Assembly: GCA_001404055.1 (NCBI GenBank)
Contig: CXTY01000015.1
Coordinates: 296,903 to 360,902 of the forward strand
Source of the DNA: Roseibium album
Lineage (GTDB): Bacteria; Pseudomonadota; Alphaproteobacteria; Rhizobiales; Stappiaceae
Length of the DNA: 64,000 nucleotides
Direction: 5' to 3'
Notes under the pieces: generated by a model
What the model was told of the DNA's origin: nothing
Database searches by the model: none
Seen by the model: the letters and a program-made list of their open reading frames with translations, nothing else
Shown: positions 36,260 to 44,798 of the stretch, piece by piece
How positions within the stretch are numbered: the first letter of the stretch is position 1
Layout of the letters: every line of letters begins with the position of its first letter
Made by a program: the position numbers and the translations under genes

Positions 36260-36402
36260 AAACAACAGATTATTCGCTATGCCTACTAAGCGTGTTTTAC
36301 ACTTCGGCTCGAAGTAATTGTCATTGACAGAAAACCAGAAATCCCCTAGTGCATGCGGCGATCTTATTGCATGAACTCGTCATGTTTTTTCAAGGAGTGA
36401 GA

Positions 36403-37044
36403 ATGTCTAAACCGCAGTCGTTTGGCAGTTTTGACGAAGTGCCGCTACCGGTACTGAGTAATTCGATGCTGATTGAAATAAAGAAGCAATATGAAGATTA
36501 TTACAATGAATCATTTGGAACTGCTTCGTCAAAAGGCCTGTACTCGAACCACGACTGGCGCAGAATACAGTATTGCATCAACCTGATTGAGGCGGATAAA
36601 GGTTCAGCGCTTGACGTTGGTGTCGGCCCGGCTGCGCTGCTGAACTTTCTGAACCAGGCCCGTCAGTTCGACCAAGTTACAGGGATTGATGTCAGAAGAT
36701 ATAGTAAGCTTCTACTTCTTGATGAGAGCATCGATTACCGAATTATGGATGCTACGAAAATGATATTTAACGACGAATCTTATGATACCGTTATTTGCAT
36801 GGAGGTATTGGAGCACCTAACATTAAATTCAATGATAGAGGCTCTTTCGGAACTTCGCAGAGTTGCGAAGAAAAAATTGATAATGAGCGTGCCTTTTGAA
36901 GAGCCAGAGCCGCTGCCCTCCTATCATAAGCAAAGGTTTGATCAAGAGAAATTGATCGAATACTTTCCAAACGCGGAAATAAAATTGCTCCAACGGCCGA
37001 AAAGAAAAGGATGGCCTTGGGCGATCATGGTCGAACAATTTTAA
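36403..37044 (+). CDS. Class I SAM-dependent methyltransferase
   Basis: A 213-residue methyltransferase. Motif I ALDVGVGPAALLNFL, acidic loop GIDVRRY, and the post-motif region DTVICMEVLEHLTL (the UbiE/Coq5-like methyltransferase type 11 pattern) are visible. The ATG at 36403 follows AAGGAG at a spacing of 5 bases, so it is the start. The acceptor is unknown; the context suggests sugar or glycan methylation. Low-GC codon use is shared with the next two genes. Confidence 0.85.
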   Translation: MSKPQSFGSFDEVPLPVLSNSMLIEIKKQYEDYYNESFGTASSKGLYSNHDWRRIQYCINLIEADKGSALDVGVGPAALLNFLNQARQFDQVTGIDVRRYSKLLLLDESIDYRIMDATKMIFNDESYDTVICMEVLEHLTLNSMIEALSELRRVAKKKLIMSVPFEEPEPLPSYHKQRFDQEKLIEYFPNAEIKLLQRPKRKGWPWAIMVEQF

Positions 37045-37102
37045 TATTGCTACCTGGCAACAGGCACAAACCAAGATTTTTTTAAACCCGTGAGTCAAAC
37101 CC

Positions 37103-40100
37103 ATGGCGCCAGAAAACACAATGCAACGACACCACAGCCTAGACAGAATCTCTGAAGTTTATAAAGGAGGGGTTTGGTCTGACCATCTTACAAACGTGGC
37201 GAGAGAGAGAATTCATTGGTTATGTGATCAAACGATTGGGCCTCAAGTCTTGGATGTCGGATGCTCCCAGGGGGTAACGTCTATTCTACTTGGTCAACGA
37301 GGATATGAGTGTATTGGGATTGATATACAGGAAGAGGCTATATCATTTGCAAGACGTGACCTTGAGCAACAAGAAAACGAAGTTCGTCGGCGTGTAAAAT
37401 TCGAAACGATTGAGTTTTGCAAATATTCTCCTAAGAAAAAATTCAACGCCATAGTGATGGGGGAAGTTCTCGAACATCTGACCGAGCCAAGAAAGTTTAT
37501 TGAGCACGCAATACATCTTCTCGAAAAAGATGGAAGAATTGTAATAACTACACCGTTTGGCTTTATGCCTCATGATGATCACGATCAGGAAATATTTCCG
37601 AGTTGGTTTACAGAATTTTCCGAAATCGGCGTAAGCGTTTCGCAATTGACCGCAAAAGACGGCTATATTCGCGCCATTTTGGGCAGACATTCAGAGGTCA
37701 AGAACGAAGTTTCGTTGAATGATATTATCACCGAAACAGAAGAAGGGGCGCTTGCATCACAGCGATGGCTGCACCGAATTATCAAAAACAAAACATCTTC
37801 TTATGACCGCGAAATTAAGGACCGCAACCGCGAAATTAAGGACCGCGACCGCGAAATTAAGGACCGCGACCGCGAAATTAAGGACCGCGACCGCGAAATT
37901 AAGGACCGCGACCGCGAAATTAAGGACCGCGACCGCAAAATTATGGACCGCGACCGCTACATTCAAGACTGTCAAAGGCGCTTAGTTGAGATCTTACTGG
38001 CGCAGCATAACTTGCAAAGCAAGGCAGAAGAAGATCAGGGAAGAAAAAGCTTTTCCAAAAAAACTTATAGGTGGTTAGCAAACGCCGTTGATACTTTTTT
38101 GCAAAAGAGGAATCTCGAAAAAGAACTGATAAATGATGAAGGTCTTCCGGAAGTTGAGCTAATTAGAGAATTCAGGGCAGCTAGCGTATCAGGGATTTTG
38201 CCACTTGCCTCCAAAAAAGATGCGGAAATTGAGACTTTCTTCTTAAAAGACGGCCCAGTAGTGCTGCAAAACCAGATAGTTGGCGACGAGACCTACCTTA
38301 TTCGAGGGAAACTAACAAGCCTTCGAGGCACACGGAACGACCGCGGTGTGCTTCTGTTTGTTGAGGTAAGAGACAAACGAGGCAAATTGGTAACATTCGA
38401 GAGCAGCCATATTCACCGCTTTCAATTCTACAACTGCGGAATTGGTTATGTGGTCTCAGGGCCGACTGCGCAATTTTGCGTTGCGGTTACGTTGCCCAAG
38501 GAAGCTTTCCATTTGAAAGTTGGTTTCCGCACGCTTAAAGAAACCGGAATGGTCAATTTGTTGATTGACCCTGCAAAAAAGGTTTCCGCATTAAAGCGTA
38601 AGATCGCGGAGAGTGGCGTCTCGAAATTTCAAAGAGGGGACGCTCTGCGCAGGGCGGATCGGGGCACCAGTGCCGCTCGCTCTTTAGCGATGCCAATCAT
38701 ATTAGATGATTTTACCTATGAGTGCTTGGCTCCCGAAGTCGAATTGACGCCAATTTCGAAGAAATGCTGGAAAGCTGAAATTTCGAAAATTGATAACCCA
38801 TTCGCTTTTTTCGTGGAATCGGCATGGCGAGGCAATGAGGGCGAGTGGAAATACGCCATTAACCAACCAGCTAAATGGGGCGCGGAGTTAGGTAAATGCA
38901 TTGATTATTGCAGGGACCATTCAATTCCTACGCTGTTCTGGAATAAGGAGGATCCAATAAATTTTGAAGCCTTTATCGAAGCAGCAAAGAAATTCGAACA
39001 TATCTTCACAACTGATTCCGGATCCATTGAGCGCTACAACGAGATCACCGGAAAAAAGAATGCTCACTTGTTGCAATTCGCAGCGCAGTCGGGCCTGCAC
39101 AACCCAATTCGCATTAAAAAAGAAGTAAAAAAGCTTGCTTTTACCGGGAGCTGGCGAGGTGTTAAGTATCCTGTGCGTGCAGAATGGATAGACGCCTTGT
39201 TAACGCCCGCAATGGAAATGGAGGTGTTGGATATTTATGACCGTTACGCGGGGGAAAAGACCAACGCGGATCTGATTTTTCCAGAAAAGTTCGAACCTGT
39301 ATTGCGAGGTGCACTTCCATATCAAGATCTAGTAAGTGATGTTTACAAAAGTTACTATGGGTTCATCAATGTGAATTCAGTTGAAAACTCAGAGACGATG
39401 CTATCTCGCAGAGTTTTTGAGATGATCGCGTGTGGAGCTCCAGTGATAAGCTCACCATCAGAAGCGATCGAAAAGACCTTCGGCGACATAGTGCTCATGC
39501 CTAGCAACAAAAAAGAAGCCCAGGACTATATGCTTCGCTTACTTAACGAGTCGGTTTGGAGGGATTCACTTGCTACACGCGGCGTAAGATTGGTTCATTC
39601 CGAGCACACTTATACGCACCGGCTGGAGCAGATCGCAGAAGTCATCGGTAAACCGGCAATCTTGAGAGCCGCCAAAAAGGTCTCTATTATCTGCTGTTCG
39701 AAGAGGCCACGCTTCCTCAAACACGTCGCAGAGCAAGTAGGTGCTCAAACCCACAAAGAATTCGAGCTCATCTTTGTGAAGCATAGCAGCGACATGCAGG
39801 ACAACGATATAGACCAGCATTTGGGTCACATCAAAAATCTGGTTGTCCTGAAAAACGATGACCACAATGTCCTTGCGGATGGTCTAAACCAGGCAATCAC
39901 GAAATCCGAATATGACTTCTTGGCAAAGTGGGATGACGACGATTATTACGGGCCCAACTATCTGAAGGACTCTTTGCTGGCTTTTGACTATGCACCACAC
40001 GCCGGCGTTGTCGGTAAGGGCTCGTATTTCACCTACGTTCAGTCCCGTGATGCCACATACTTGCGCTTTCCCGGAAAACATTACAAAAACGCCAAGATCG

Positions 40101-40360
40101 TGCATGGCGGTACACTTTTGTGGGACAGGCGAAAAACAAACTCGATAATTTTTACCCGAAGGACGCAGGGTACGGATACAATCTTTCTGAAAGATTGCAT
40201 AAACGAGGGCGTGCCTATTTTGTCAACAGACCAGTTTAACTTTGTCCACGTCCGTTACGCCGACACCAAAGATCATACCTGGAAAATTAAGGACGAGGAA
40301 TTCTTGCAAAAAACAAATAAGTTTGAAGATGGGTTGGCTCTGTCGAAAATCTACGTTTGA
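37103..40360 (+). CDS. Methyltransferase - heptad coiled coil - CgeB-like GT - GT2 fusion
   Basis: A 1085-residue multi-domain protein. Residues 1-215: SAM methyltransferase (VLDVGCSQGVTSILL, GIDIQEEAI, VMGEVLEHLTEP). Residues 236-291: eight consecutive heptads, mostly REIKDRD, a charged coiled coil. Residues about 370-500: a beta-rich segment (VSGILPLASKKDAEIETFF and on) of unclear class. Residues about 560-850: a CgeB/DUF3880-like GT-B domain (VESAWRGNEGEWKY, RRVFEMIACGAPVISS). Residues 860-1085: a GT2 domain (VSIICCSKRP, LAKWDDDDYYGPNYL with the D-x-D metal site). The GT half is paralogous to the protein at 60725-62806. It probably methylates and extends a surface glycan, with the coiled coil acting as spacer or oligomeriser. 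Its stop overlaps the next start. Confidence 0.85.
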   Translation: MAPENTMQRHHSLDRISEVYKGGVWSDHLTNVARERIHWLCDQTIGPQVLDVGCSQGVTSILLGQRGYECIGIDIQEEAISFARRDLEQQENEVRRRVKFETIEFCKYSPKKKFNAIVMGEVLEHLTEPRKFIEHAIHLLEKDGRIVITTPFGFMPHDDHDQEIFPSWFTEFSEIGVSVSQLTAKDGYIRAILGRHSEVKNEVSLNDIITETEEGALASQRWLHRIIKNKTSSYDREIKDRNREIKDRDREIKDRDREIKDRDREIKDRDREIKDRDRKIMDRDRYIQDCQRRLVEILLAQHNLQSKAEEDQGRKSFSKKTYRWLANAVDTFLQKRNLEKELINDEGLPEVELIREFRAASVSGILPLASKKDAEIETFFLKDGPVVLQNQIVGDETYLIRGKLTSLRGTRNDRGVLLFVEVRDKRGKLVTFESSHIHRFQFYNCGIGYVVSGPTAQFCVAVTLPKEAFHLKVGFRTLKETGMVNLLIDPAKKVSALKRKIAESGVSKFQRGDALRRADRGTSAARSLAMPIILDDFTYECLAPEVELTPISKKCWKAEISKIDNPFAFFVESAWRGNEGEWKYAINQPAKWGAELGKCIDYCRDHSIPTLFWNKEDPINFEAFIEAAKKFEHIFTTDSGSIERYNEITGKKNAHLLQFAAQSGLHNPIRIKKEVKKLAFTGSWRGVKYPVRAEWIDALLTPAMEMEVLDIYDRYAGEKTNADLIFPEKFEPVLRGALPYQDLVSDVYKSYYGFINVNSVENSETMLSRRVFEMIACGAPVISSPSEAIEKTFGDIVLMPSNKKEAQDYMLRLLNESVWRDSLATRGVRLVHSEHTYTHRLEQIAEVIGKPAILRAAKKVSIICCSKRPRFLKHVAEQVGAQTHKEFELIFVKHSSDMQDNDIDQHLGHIKNLVVLKNDDHNVLADGLNQAITKSEYDFLAKWDDDDYYGPNYLKDSLLAFDYAPHAGVVGKGSYFTYVQSRDATYLRFPGKHYKNAKIVHGGTLLWDRRKTNSIIFTRRTQGTDTIFLKDCINEGVPILSTDQFNFVHVRYADTKDHTWKIKDEEFLQKTNKFEDGLALSKIYV
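37808..37975 (+). repeat. 21-bp in-frame tandem repeat (eight heptad units)
   Basis: Eight consecutive 21-bp units within the fusion gene. The first six encode R-E-I-K-D-R-(N/D) and are almost identical (CGCGAAATTAAGGACCGCGAC, with one differing base in the first unit); the last two have drifted (RKIMDRD, RYIQDCQ). Because the unit is a multiple of three, gain or loss of copies changes coiled-coil length without a frameshift. The same tract translates in another frame as repeated TAKLRTA, which is a shadow and not a gene. Confidence 0.95.
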
Positions 40361-41280
40361 TACAACTGGGAACATTAGAAGTGTTTGAGAAGCCTAAGAA
40401 AATTGATCCGAGGAAAAACTCGGTTTCGGATTTTGTAAATCGTTCTCTGCCGAACGTTGCAAGTCATCCAAATCAAGAGCAAATAGTAAAATTGTTGAGC
40501 AAGGATAGAACACTTCGAAATTTAGCAGAATTGAAGGATATTGTTGATGTTGGGTCTGGGCTTGGATATAGCGCAGATGTTTTGGCACAGAGAGCTCATC
40601 GCAGGGTTTCGACGGCTGTTAACTTGTCGATGAAATTCGGCGGAACGTTAAAGATTGATCGGGTGCTTGATGTTGGGTGTGCACGGGCGGAAAACGCGGT
40701 GCCTTTGGCCGACCTAGGGGGAAAAGAATATTTGGGGCTGGATATTAATTCTGATTACTTTCCTGAAAATTCAAAACTTGGAATGACTTCGGAGTTTTTG
40801 CATGCGTCAGCTGAGAAAATACCTTTGGAGGATAATAGTATAGATTTTGCAATTAGCTTTAACGTATTTGAGCATATTCCAGATGTTAAGCTTGCATTGT
40901 CTGAAGTCGTGCGCGTCTTAAAACCTGGAGGGATTTTTTACACCAAGTTTGGACCTCCGTTTAATGCAGCGATGGGACCGCACCTAAACCGAAAAATCAA
41001 CATGCCGTATATCCAACACCTGTTTACAGATTCTGTTGTCTCGGAATTTGTATCTCGCAAAGATCCATATATGACGGTTAACAGGCATCCTTTGTCCTAT
41101 TACAGGACCATGTTTTTCTCTCAGGAACACATTAACCTCAAAGTTTATCGGGAGTATCTAACCGGCTTTGATTATTGGGCGATAAATGCTATGCCAGAAT
41201 TGACGGAGACGTATTCTCTAGATGAACTAGCTGTCAGTGCGATTGAGTGTGTTATCGTAAAAGACACAGCAATGATGTAG
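40357..41280 (+). CDS. SAM-dependent methyltransferase (type 11), low GC
   Basis: A methyltransferase of up to 307 residues. The core is VLDVGCARAENAVPLADLG, EYLGLDIN, FAISFNVFEHIPDVKLALSEV and RVLKPGGIFYTKFGPP. An N-terminal stretch IVDVGSGLGYSADVLAQ looks like a second motif I, perhaps from a decayed duplicate or rearrangement. The start is uncertain: a TTG at 40357 overlaps the previous stop codon, and a GTG at 40381 is also in frame. Acceptor unknown. It is the last gene before the IS3 relic and shares the AT-rich composition of the two genes before it. Confidence 0.8.
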   Translation: MIQLGTLEVFEKPKKIDPRKNSVSDFVNRSLPNVASHPNQEQIVKLLSKDRTLRNLAELKDIVDVGSGLGYSADVLAQRAHRRVSTAVNLSMKFGGTLKIDRVLDVGCARAENAVPLADLGGKEYLGLDINSDYFPENSKLGMTSEFLHASAEKIPLEDNSIDFAISFNVFEHIPDVKLALSEVVRVLKPGGIFYTKFGPPFNAAMGPHLNRKINMPYIQHLFTDSVVSEFVSRKDPYMTVNRHPLSYYRTMFFSQEHINLKVYREYLTGFDYWAINAMPELTETYSLDELAVSAIECVIVKDTAMM

Positions 41281-41330
41281 CGGTGCATTGAATTGAAGTT
41301 TGCTTTGTTCCACAAAACTCCCTCGATTTG

Positions 41331-41703
41331 TGACCTGCTCCCCTGAAGTGTCCTTGATTTAAGGTTAGCTTGTTTTCCACTTGAGGAGACAGTCGATGAA
41401 GAGATTCCGTTTCAGCGAAGAACAGATCATTGGGGAGCAAATCATCTTCATCGAACGAGGATGGCGGTCTCTGAAGCAGGAAGCGGTTTATCTGGAAGAT
41501 CTGACTGACGGCTTGAAGGCTTAACGGTTCATCTGTGGCTGGATGACCTTCTACAATACCGAACGGCCTCATTCAGCCCTTGAGCATCGCATTCCAAGGG
41601 AGGCATAATGGGCTGACAGGAACCTGAAACTGGCGGCATGAAAACCAACTCGGATACCCCTTAATTCAGTGCGCTGACCTGTCCGGAAATCCGGGACCAA
41701 TTC
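41331..41703 (+). pseudogene. IS3-family element relic (internally deleted transposase)
   Basis: The segment starting at 41396 reads MKRFRFSEEQIIG, the first residues of an IS3-family OrfA, then continues in frame as IERGWRSLKQEAVYLEDL...WMTFYNTERPHSAL, which is the C-terminal part of OrfB. The whole catalytic core between them has been deleted and a stop interrupts the remainder at 41522. A possible left end starts TGACCTGCTCCCC at 41331, and an imperfect inverted counterpart (TGAATTGGTCCCGGA read on the - strand) ends at about 41703. The element cannot transpose. It sits at the join between the low-GC block and the following higher-GC glycan genes. Confidence 0.75.
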
Positions 41704-41838
41704 ACTCCATCCTACTCAGGAGTTGGAGCCTCCGGCAAACCCGGCAGGGTTCAAACCCATTGCCAACTATCGTCTTGCTTATGGCCAAGTGACAGTCTAA
41801 GCAGTGCACTAATCAGCAAGGCGAGGGCTCGGCGAGGC

Positions 41839-42588
41839 ATGGTGCAGAACGATATTGAAGAGTTCGAACGAAACAAGGTCGAACGCTGCCTAGAACTAGG
41901 CAGGGACGTGGACACCTTCATACGCTCTGCCGAAACCATCACGGACCTGGACCGATTCGATTACAGCTATCTGTGGAGCTGGCTTGGCTTGCCGATCATT
42001 CAGTTCCCGGCAGATATCGTGGTGACGCAGGAAATCATCTGGAAACACCGGCCTGACGTTATTATCGAGACAGGTGTTGCGAGAGGTGGGTCGATGATCT
42101 TCCTTGCCTCGATGATGCAACTGCTGGGGAACGGGAAGGTGATCGGAGTCGACATTGACATCCGCGCTCACAACCGTGAAGCGATTGAAAGTCATCCTTT
42201 AAGTCATCGCGTGACCTTGATCGAGGGGCCTTCCACGGCGCCGGAAGTCATGGCACAGGTGCGCGAGGAAATTCACTATGGGGAGAAGGTCATGGTGATC
42301 CTCGATTCTGATCACAGCCGCGACCACGTCCTCGACGAGCTGCGTAGTTACGGACCACTGATTACGAAAGGCCAGTATCTCGTCGTGGCGGATACGGTTC
42401 TGGGCCGGCTATCGCCGGAGCAAACACCGAAGCGGCGATCGCAGCGGTGGGAGCCGGGAAACGAGCCGCTGACAGCCGTCCGTGACTTCCTGCAGGAAAC
42501 CGACCGTTTTGAAGTTGATGAGGTTGTGAACGGCAAGCTGGTTCTGTCGAGTTCACCTGGTGGCTACCTGCTTTGCACGGGCGTATGA
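41839..42588 (+). CDS. CmcI/rhamnosyl O-methyltransferase-like protein
   Basis: A 249-residue member of the cephalosporin hydroxylase (CmcI) family, whose sugar-cluster members act as SAM-dependent O-methyltransferases. Family segments: YLWSWLGLPIIQFPADIVV, DVIIETGVARGGSMIFLASM (SAM-binding loop), VIGVDIDIRAHNR, VILDSDHSRDHVLDEL (metal-binding acidic region) and YLVVADTVLG. Likely methylates a sugar hydroxyl of the glycan. It starts the long rightward gene series after the IS3 relic. Confidence 0.88.
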   Translation: MVQNDIEEFERNKVERCLELGRDVDTFIRSAETITDLDRFDYSYLWSWLGLPIIQFPADIVVTQEIIWKHRPDVIIETGVARGGSMIFLASMMQLLGNGKVIGVDIDIRAHNREAIESHPLSHRVTLIEGPSTAPEVMAQVREEIHYGEKVMVILDSDHSRDHVLDELRSYGPLITKGQYLVVADTVLGRLSPEQTPKRRSQRWEPGNEPLTAVRDFLQETDRFEVDEVVNGKLVLSSSPGGYLLCTGV

Positions 42589-42612
42589 CGAGGCTACTGG
42601 GGAAGGCGACGA

Positions 42613-43293
42613 GTGACAAAACGCACACGCGTATCTGTTGAGAGGGCTATGCAGAAGATCTCCCAAAAATTGGGTGAGCACTATTCGGAAACTTTCAAGC
42701 AGTTCGGGTCCACCTCGGAAGGCGTGGATTGGGGATCCGATGAGGCGAAGTTGCATTTGCGATATCGAAAAATGCTCGCTGTCATGGACAATCATCCGTC
42801 GACGCCCGTGCGTGCGCGGCCTTCGCTTCTCGATGTCGGATGCGGGTTCGGAGGGCTGCTGCAATATGCAAATAATATGGGTCTGGATTTCGATTATACA
42901 GGAATAGACGTAGCTCAGAATATGATCGACTGGGCGGCGAGTGCTCATCCGGAAGGCCGCTTTTTCTGTCAAGATTTTCTCGATTTCGAACCCGAAAAAA
43001 ATTTCGATTATGTCGTCTGCAATGGCATCCTGACCCAGAAGCTGGATACGCCAGGACGCGAAATGGACGATTACGCACAAAAACTCATAAGAGGGATGTT
43101 TGAGGTGTGCAGGTCCGGCGTGGCATTCAACGCCATGACAACTCGTGTGAATTTTTTTTCGGACAACCTGTATTATCGCGATCCGTTGGGGCTCGCGGCA
43201 TGGTGCATCGCTGAGCTCACACCTCATTTCCGCATAGATCACGCCTACCCACTTTACGAATATACCATTTATCTTTTGAAAGAGCCGAGATGA
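42613..43293 (+). CDS. Class I SAM-dependent methyltransferase
   Basis: A 226-residue methyltransferase with motif I LLDVGCGFGGLLQYA, acidic loop YTGIDVAQNMIDWA and YVVCNGILTQKLDT. The start is a GTG at 42613 with GGGGAAGG upstream; an ATG at 42649 is a shorter alternative. The C-terminal half (FNAMTTRVNFFSDNLYYRDP) resembles methyltransferases of uncharacterised sugar loci. Its stop overlaps the formyltransferase ATG by 4 bp, so the two are co-translated. Confidence 0.85.
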   Translation: MTKRTRVSVERAMQKISQKLGEHYSETFKQFGSTSEGVDWGSDEAKLHLRYRKMLAVMDNHPSTPVRARPSLLDVGCGFGGLLQYANNMGLDFDYTGIDVAQNMIDWAASAHPEGRFFCQDFLDFEPEKNFDYVVCNGILTQKLDTPGREMDDYAQKLIRGMFEVCRSGVAFNAMTTRVNFFSDNLYYRDPLGLAAWCIAELTPHFRIDHAYPLYEYTIYLLKEPR

Positions 43294-43991
43294 GGGTTGG
43301 CGCACTCTGTTCGGCGGGTGGGGCGGCATTCTTCACCGCGGTCGATATGGCGGTCAGCGAAGGTCTAACCTCGTATGAGGAGATATTTCTCGTGACGGAC
43401 CGCCCTTGCGGCGCCGAGCTGCAGGCCGCAGAGCGCTCGATCACCTTCAGTCGGATTGAGAAAACGGAAAATCAGGATTTCAGTCGTCGCGCCGGCGTCT
43501 ACCTGGGCGAGGCGGGCTGTCGGATGGTACTGCTCTATTTCACGCGCCTTGTAACGTCCGAACTCTTCCAGCGACTACCCACACTGAACATTCATCCATC
43601 GCTGCTGCCGTCCTTTCCAGGTTTCGGGGCTCTCAGTGCAGCGGTCCGGCACAAGACGACCTTTATAGGTGCCACGTTGCATCTGGTTGCTGAAGGCGTG
43701 GACAACGGCCCCATCGTTGCGCAAGTCGCTTCTCCCGTGCTGGGGGCGCGAAGCGGCAAAGAGCTCGAATCGCTGTCATACATGCATAAATGTTATCTCA
43801 CGCTTTGTGCTCTCGACCTTCTTGATCGGGGCCAATTCTGCATCGATGTCAAAACGGGTACGGTGACATTGCCGGACGAACTTCGCGTCACGGCCTCTTC
43901 GGCACCGGCCCTGCAATCGAAATCGTTGATCGGTTGCTTCAAGGACTTCCTGACATCGCGTTCTGAAGGCGAGAGGTATTTTGTGCCATGA
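43290..43991 (+). CDS. Formyltransferase-family protein (sugar N-formyltransferase-like)
   Basis: A 233-residue protein of the Fmt/PurN formyltransferase fold. The catalytic region is clear: LNIHPSLLPSFPGFGAL with the Asn and His, and HLVAEGVDNGPIVAQ with the Asp. It lacks the C-terminal tRNA-binding domain of Fmt, so it is not the initiator-tRNA enzyme. In glycan loci such proteins use N10-formyltetrahydrofolate to formylate an amino sugar. The downstream DegT aminotransferase could supply the amine. It overlaps the preceding methyltransferase and the following wbqC-like gene by 4 bp each. Confidence 0.87.
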   Translation: MRVGALCSAGGAAFFTAVDMAVSEGLTSYEEIFLVTDRPCGAELQAAERSITFSRIEKTENQDFSRRAGVYLGEAGCRMVLLYFTRLVTSELFQRLPTLNIHPSLLPSFPGFGALSAAVRHKTTFIGATLHLVAEGVDNGPIVAQVASPVLGARSGKELESLSYMHKCYLTLCALDLLDRGQFCIDVKTGTVTLPDELRVTASSAPALQSKSLIGCFKDFLTSRSEGERYFVP

Positions 43992-44710
43992 CAGTGGTTG
44001 TGGTCTCCCAGCCGATGTTCGTGCCCTGGGTCGGCTTCTTTGAGCAGATCCATCTTGCAGATGTATTTGTGCACTATGACGACGTGCAACTGCCACATGG
44101 GCGGAGTTTCACCACCAGAGTGCAGGTGAAAACGCGCAACGGCATGCATTGGCTTACTGTTCCAGTCGACAGGTGCCGCAGCGGTTCTCTGATCAATGAA
44201 GCCTTGATCTCCGATACATCCGACTGGCGAAAGACACATCTGGAAACGCTTCGCCACGCCTATGCGAAGGCGGGCAACTTTGCCGCCATGTTCGCGCTTG
44301 CAGAGCGCATCTATGCAGCCGAAGGACAGGATATTGCTGACTTCAACATCGGCTCAACGGAATTAATCAGTGGTCTATTGGGACTGCAACCCGAATTCGC
44401 CAGATCTTCGACATTGAACATTGGCGGTCGCGGCAGCGAACGCCTGATCTCGATTTGCAGGAATTTCAACGCCAGTGTCTATGTTACGGGTCACGGTGCC
44501 AAAAACTACCTCGAACATGAAGCCTTCGCGCAAGCAGGTATCGAGGTGCGATACATGAACTATGCGACCGCACCCTGGCCGCAGCTGCATGGGGAATTCT
44601 CTCCATATGTGACAATTCTTGACCTGCTTGCAGCGGTGCCATTCACCGAGGCGGCCGACTATCTAACCTCCGCGGCAGTTCACTGGCGAAAGTTTCTGGC
44701 GGACCGATGA
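43988..44710 (+). CDS. WbqC-family protein
   Basis: A 240-residue WbqC-like protein. The N-terminus VVVSQPMFVPWVGFFEQIHLADVF and DDVQLPHGRSFTTRVQVKT followed by WLTVPVD are family hallmarks. WbqC proteins occur in O-antigen and capsule loci together with amino-sugar genes, but their reaction is not established to my knowledge. Here it is co-translated with the formyltransferase, which suggests the two act on the same modification. Confidence 0.9.
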   Translation: MTVVVVSQPMFVPWVGFFEQIHLADVFVHYDDVQLPHGRSFTTRVQVKTRNGMHWLTVPVDRCRSGSLINEALISDTSDWRKTHLETLRHAYAKAGNFAAMFALAERIYAAEGQDIADFNIGSTELISGLLGLQPEFARSSTLNIGGRGSERLISICRNFNASVYVTGHGAKNYLEHEAFAQAGIEVRYMNYATAPWPQLHGEFSPYVTILDLLAAVPFTEAADYLTSAAVHWRKFLADR

Positions 44711-44798
44711 GTTGTGCCTCAAGGGTGGACAAGGGAAGTCCTCGTGTCCTAACGATATCCAAGAATCACCATATAACAGTCCGGCTCAGAACTCTGAC

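Noticed and set aside
37808..37975. CRISPR-like direct repeats
   Set aside because: Units are contiguous with no spacers and are in frame in a coding gene.
37719..37985. Frame with repeated TAKLRTA on the + strand and its antisense FAVAVLN repeat
   Set aside because: They are alternate-frame readings of the 21-bp repeat inside the fusion gene.
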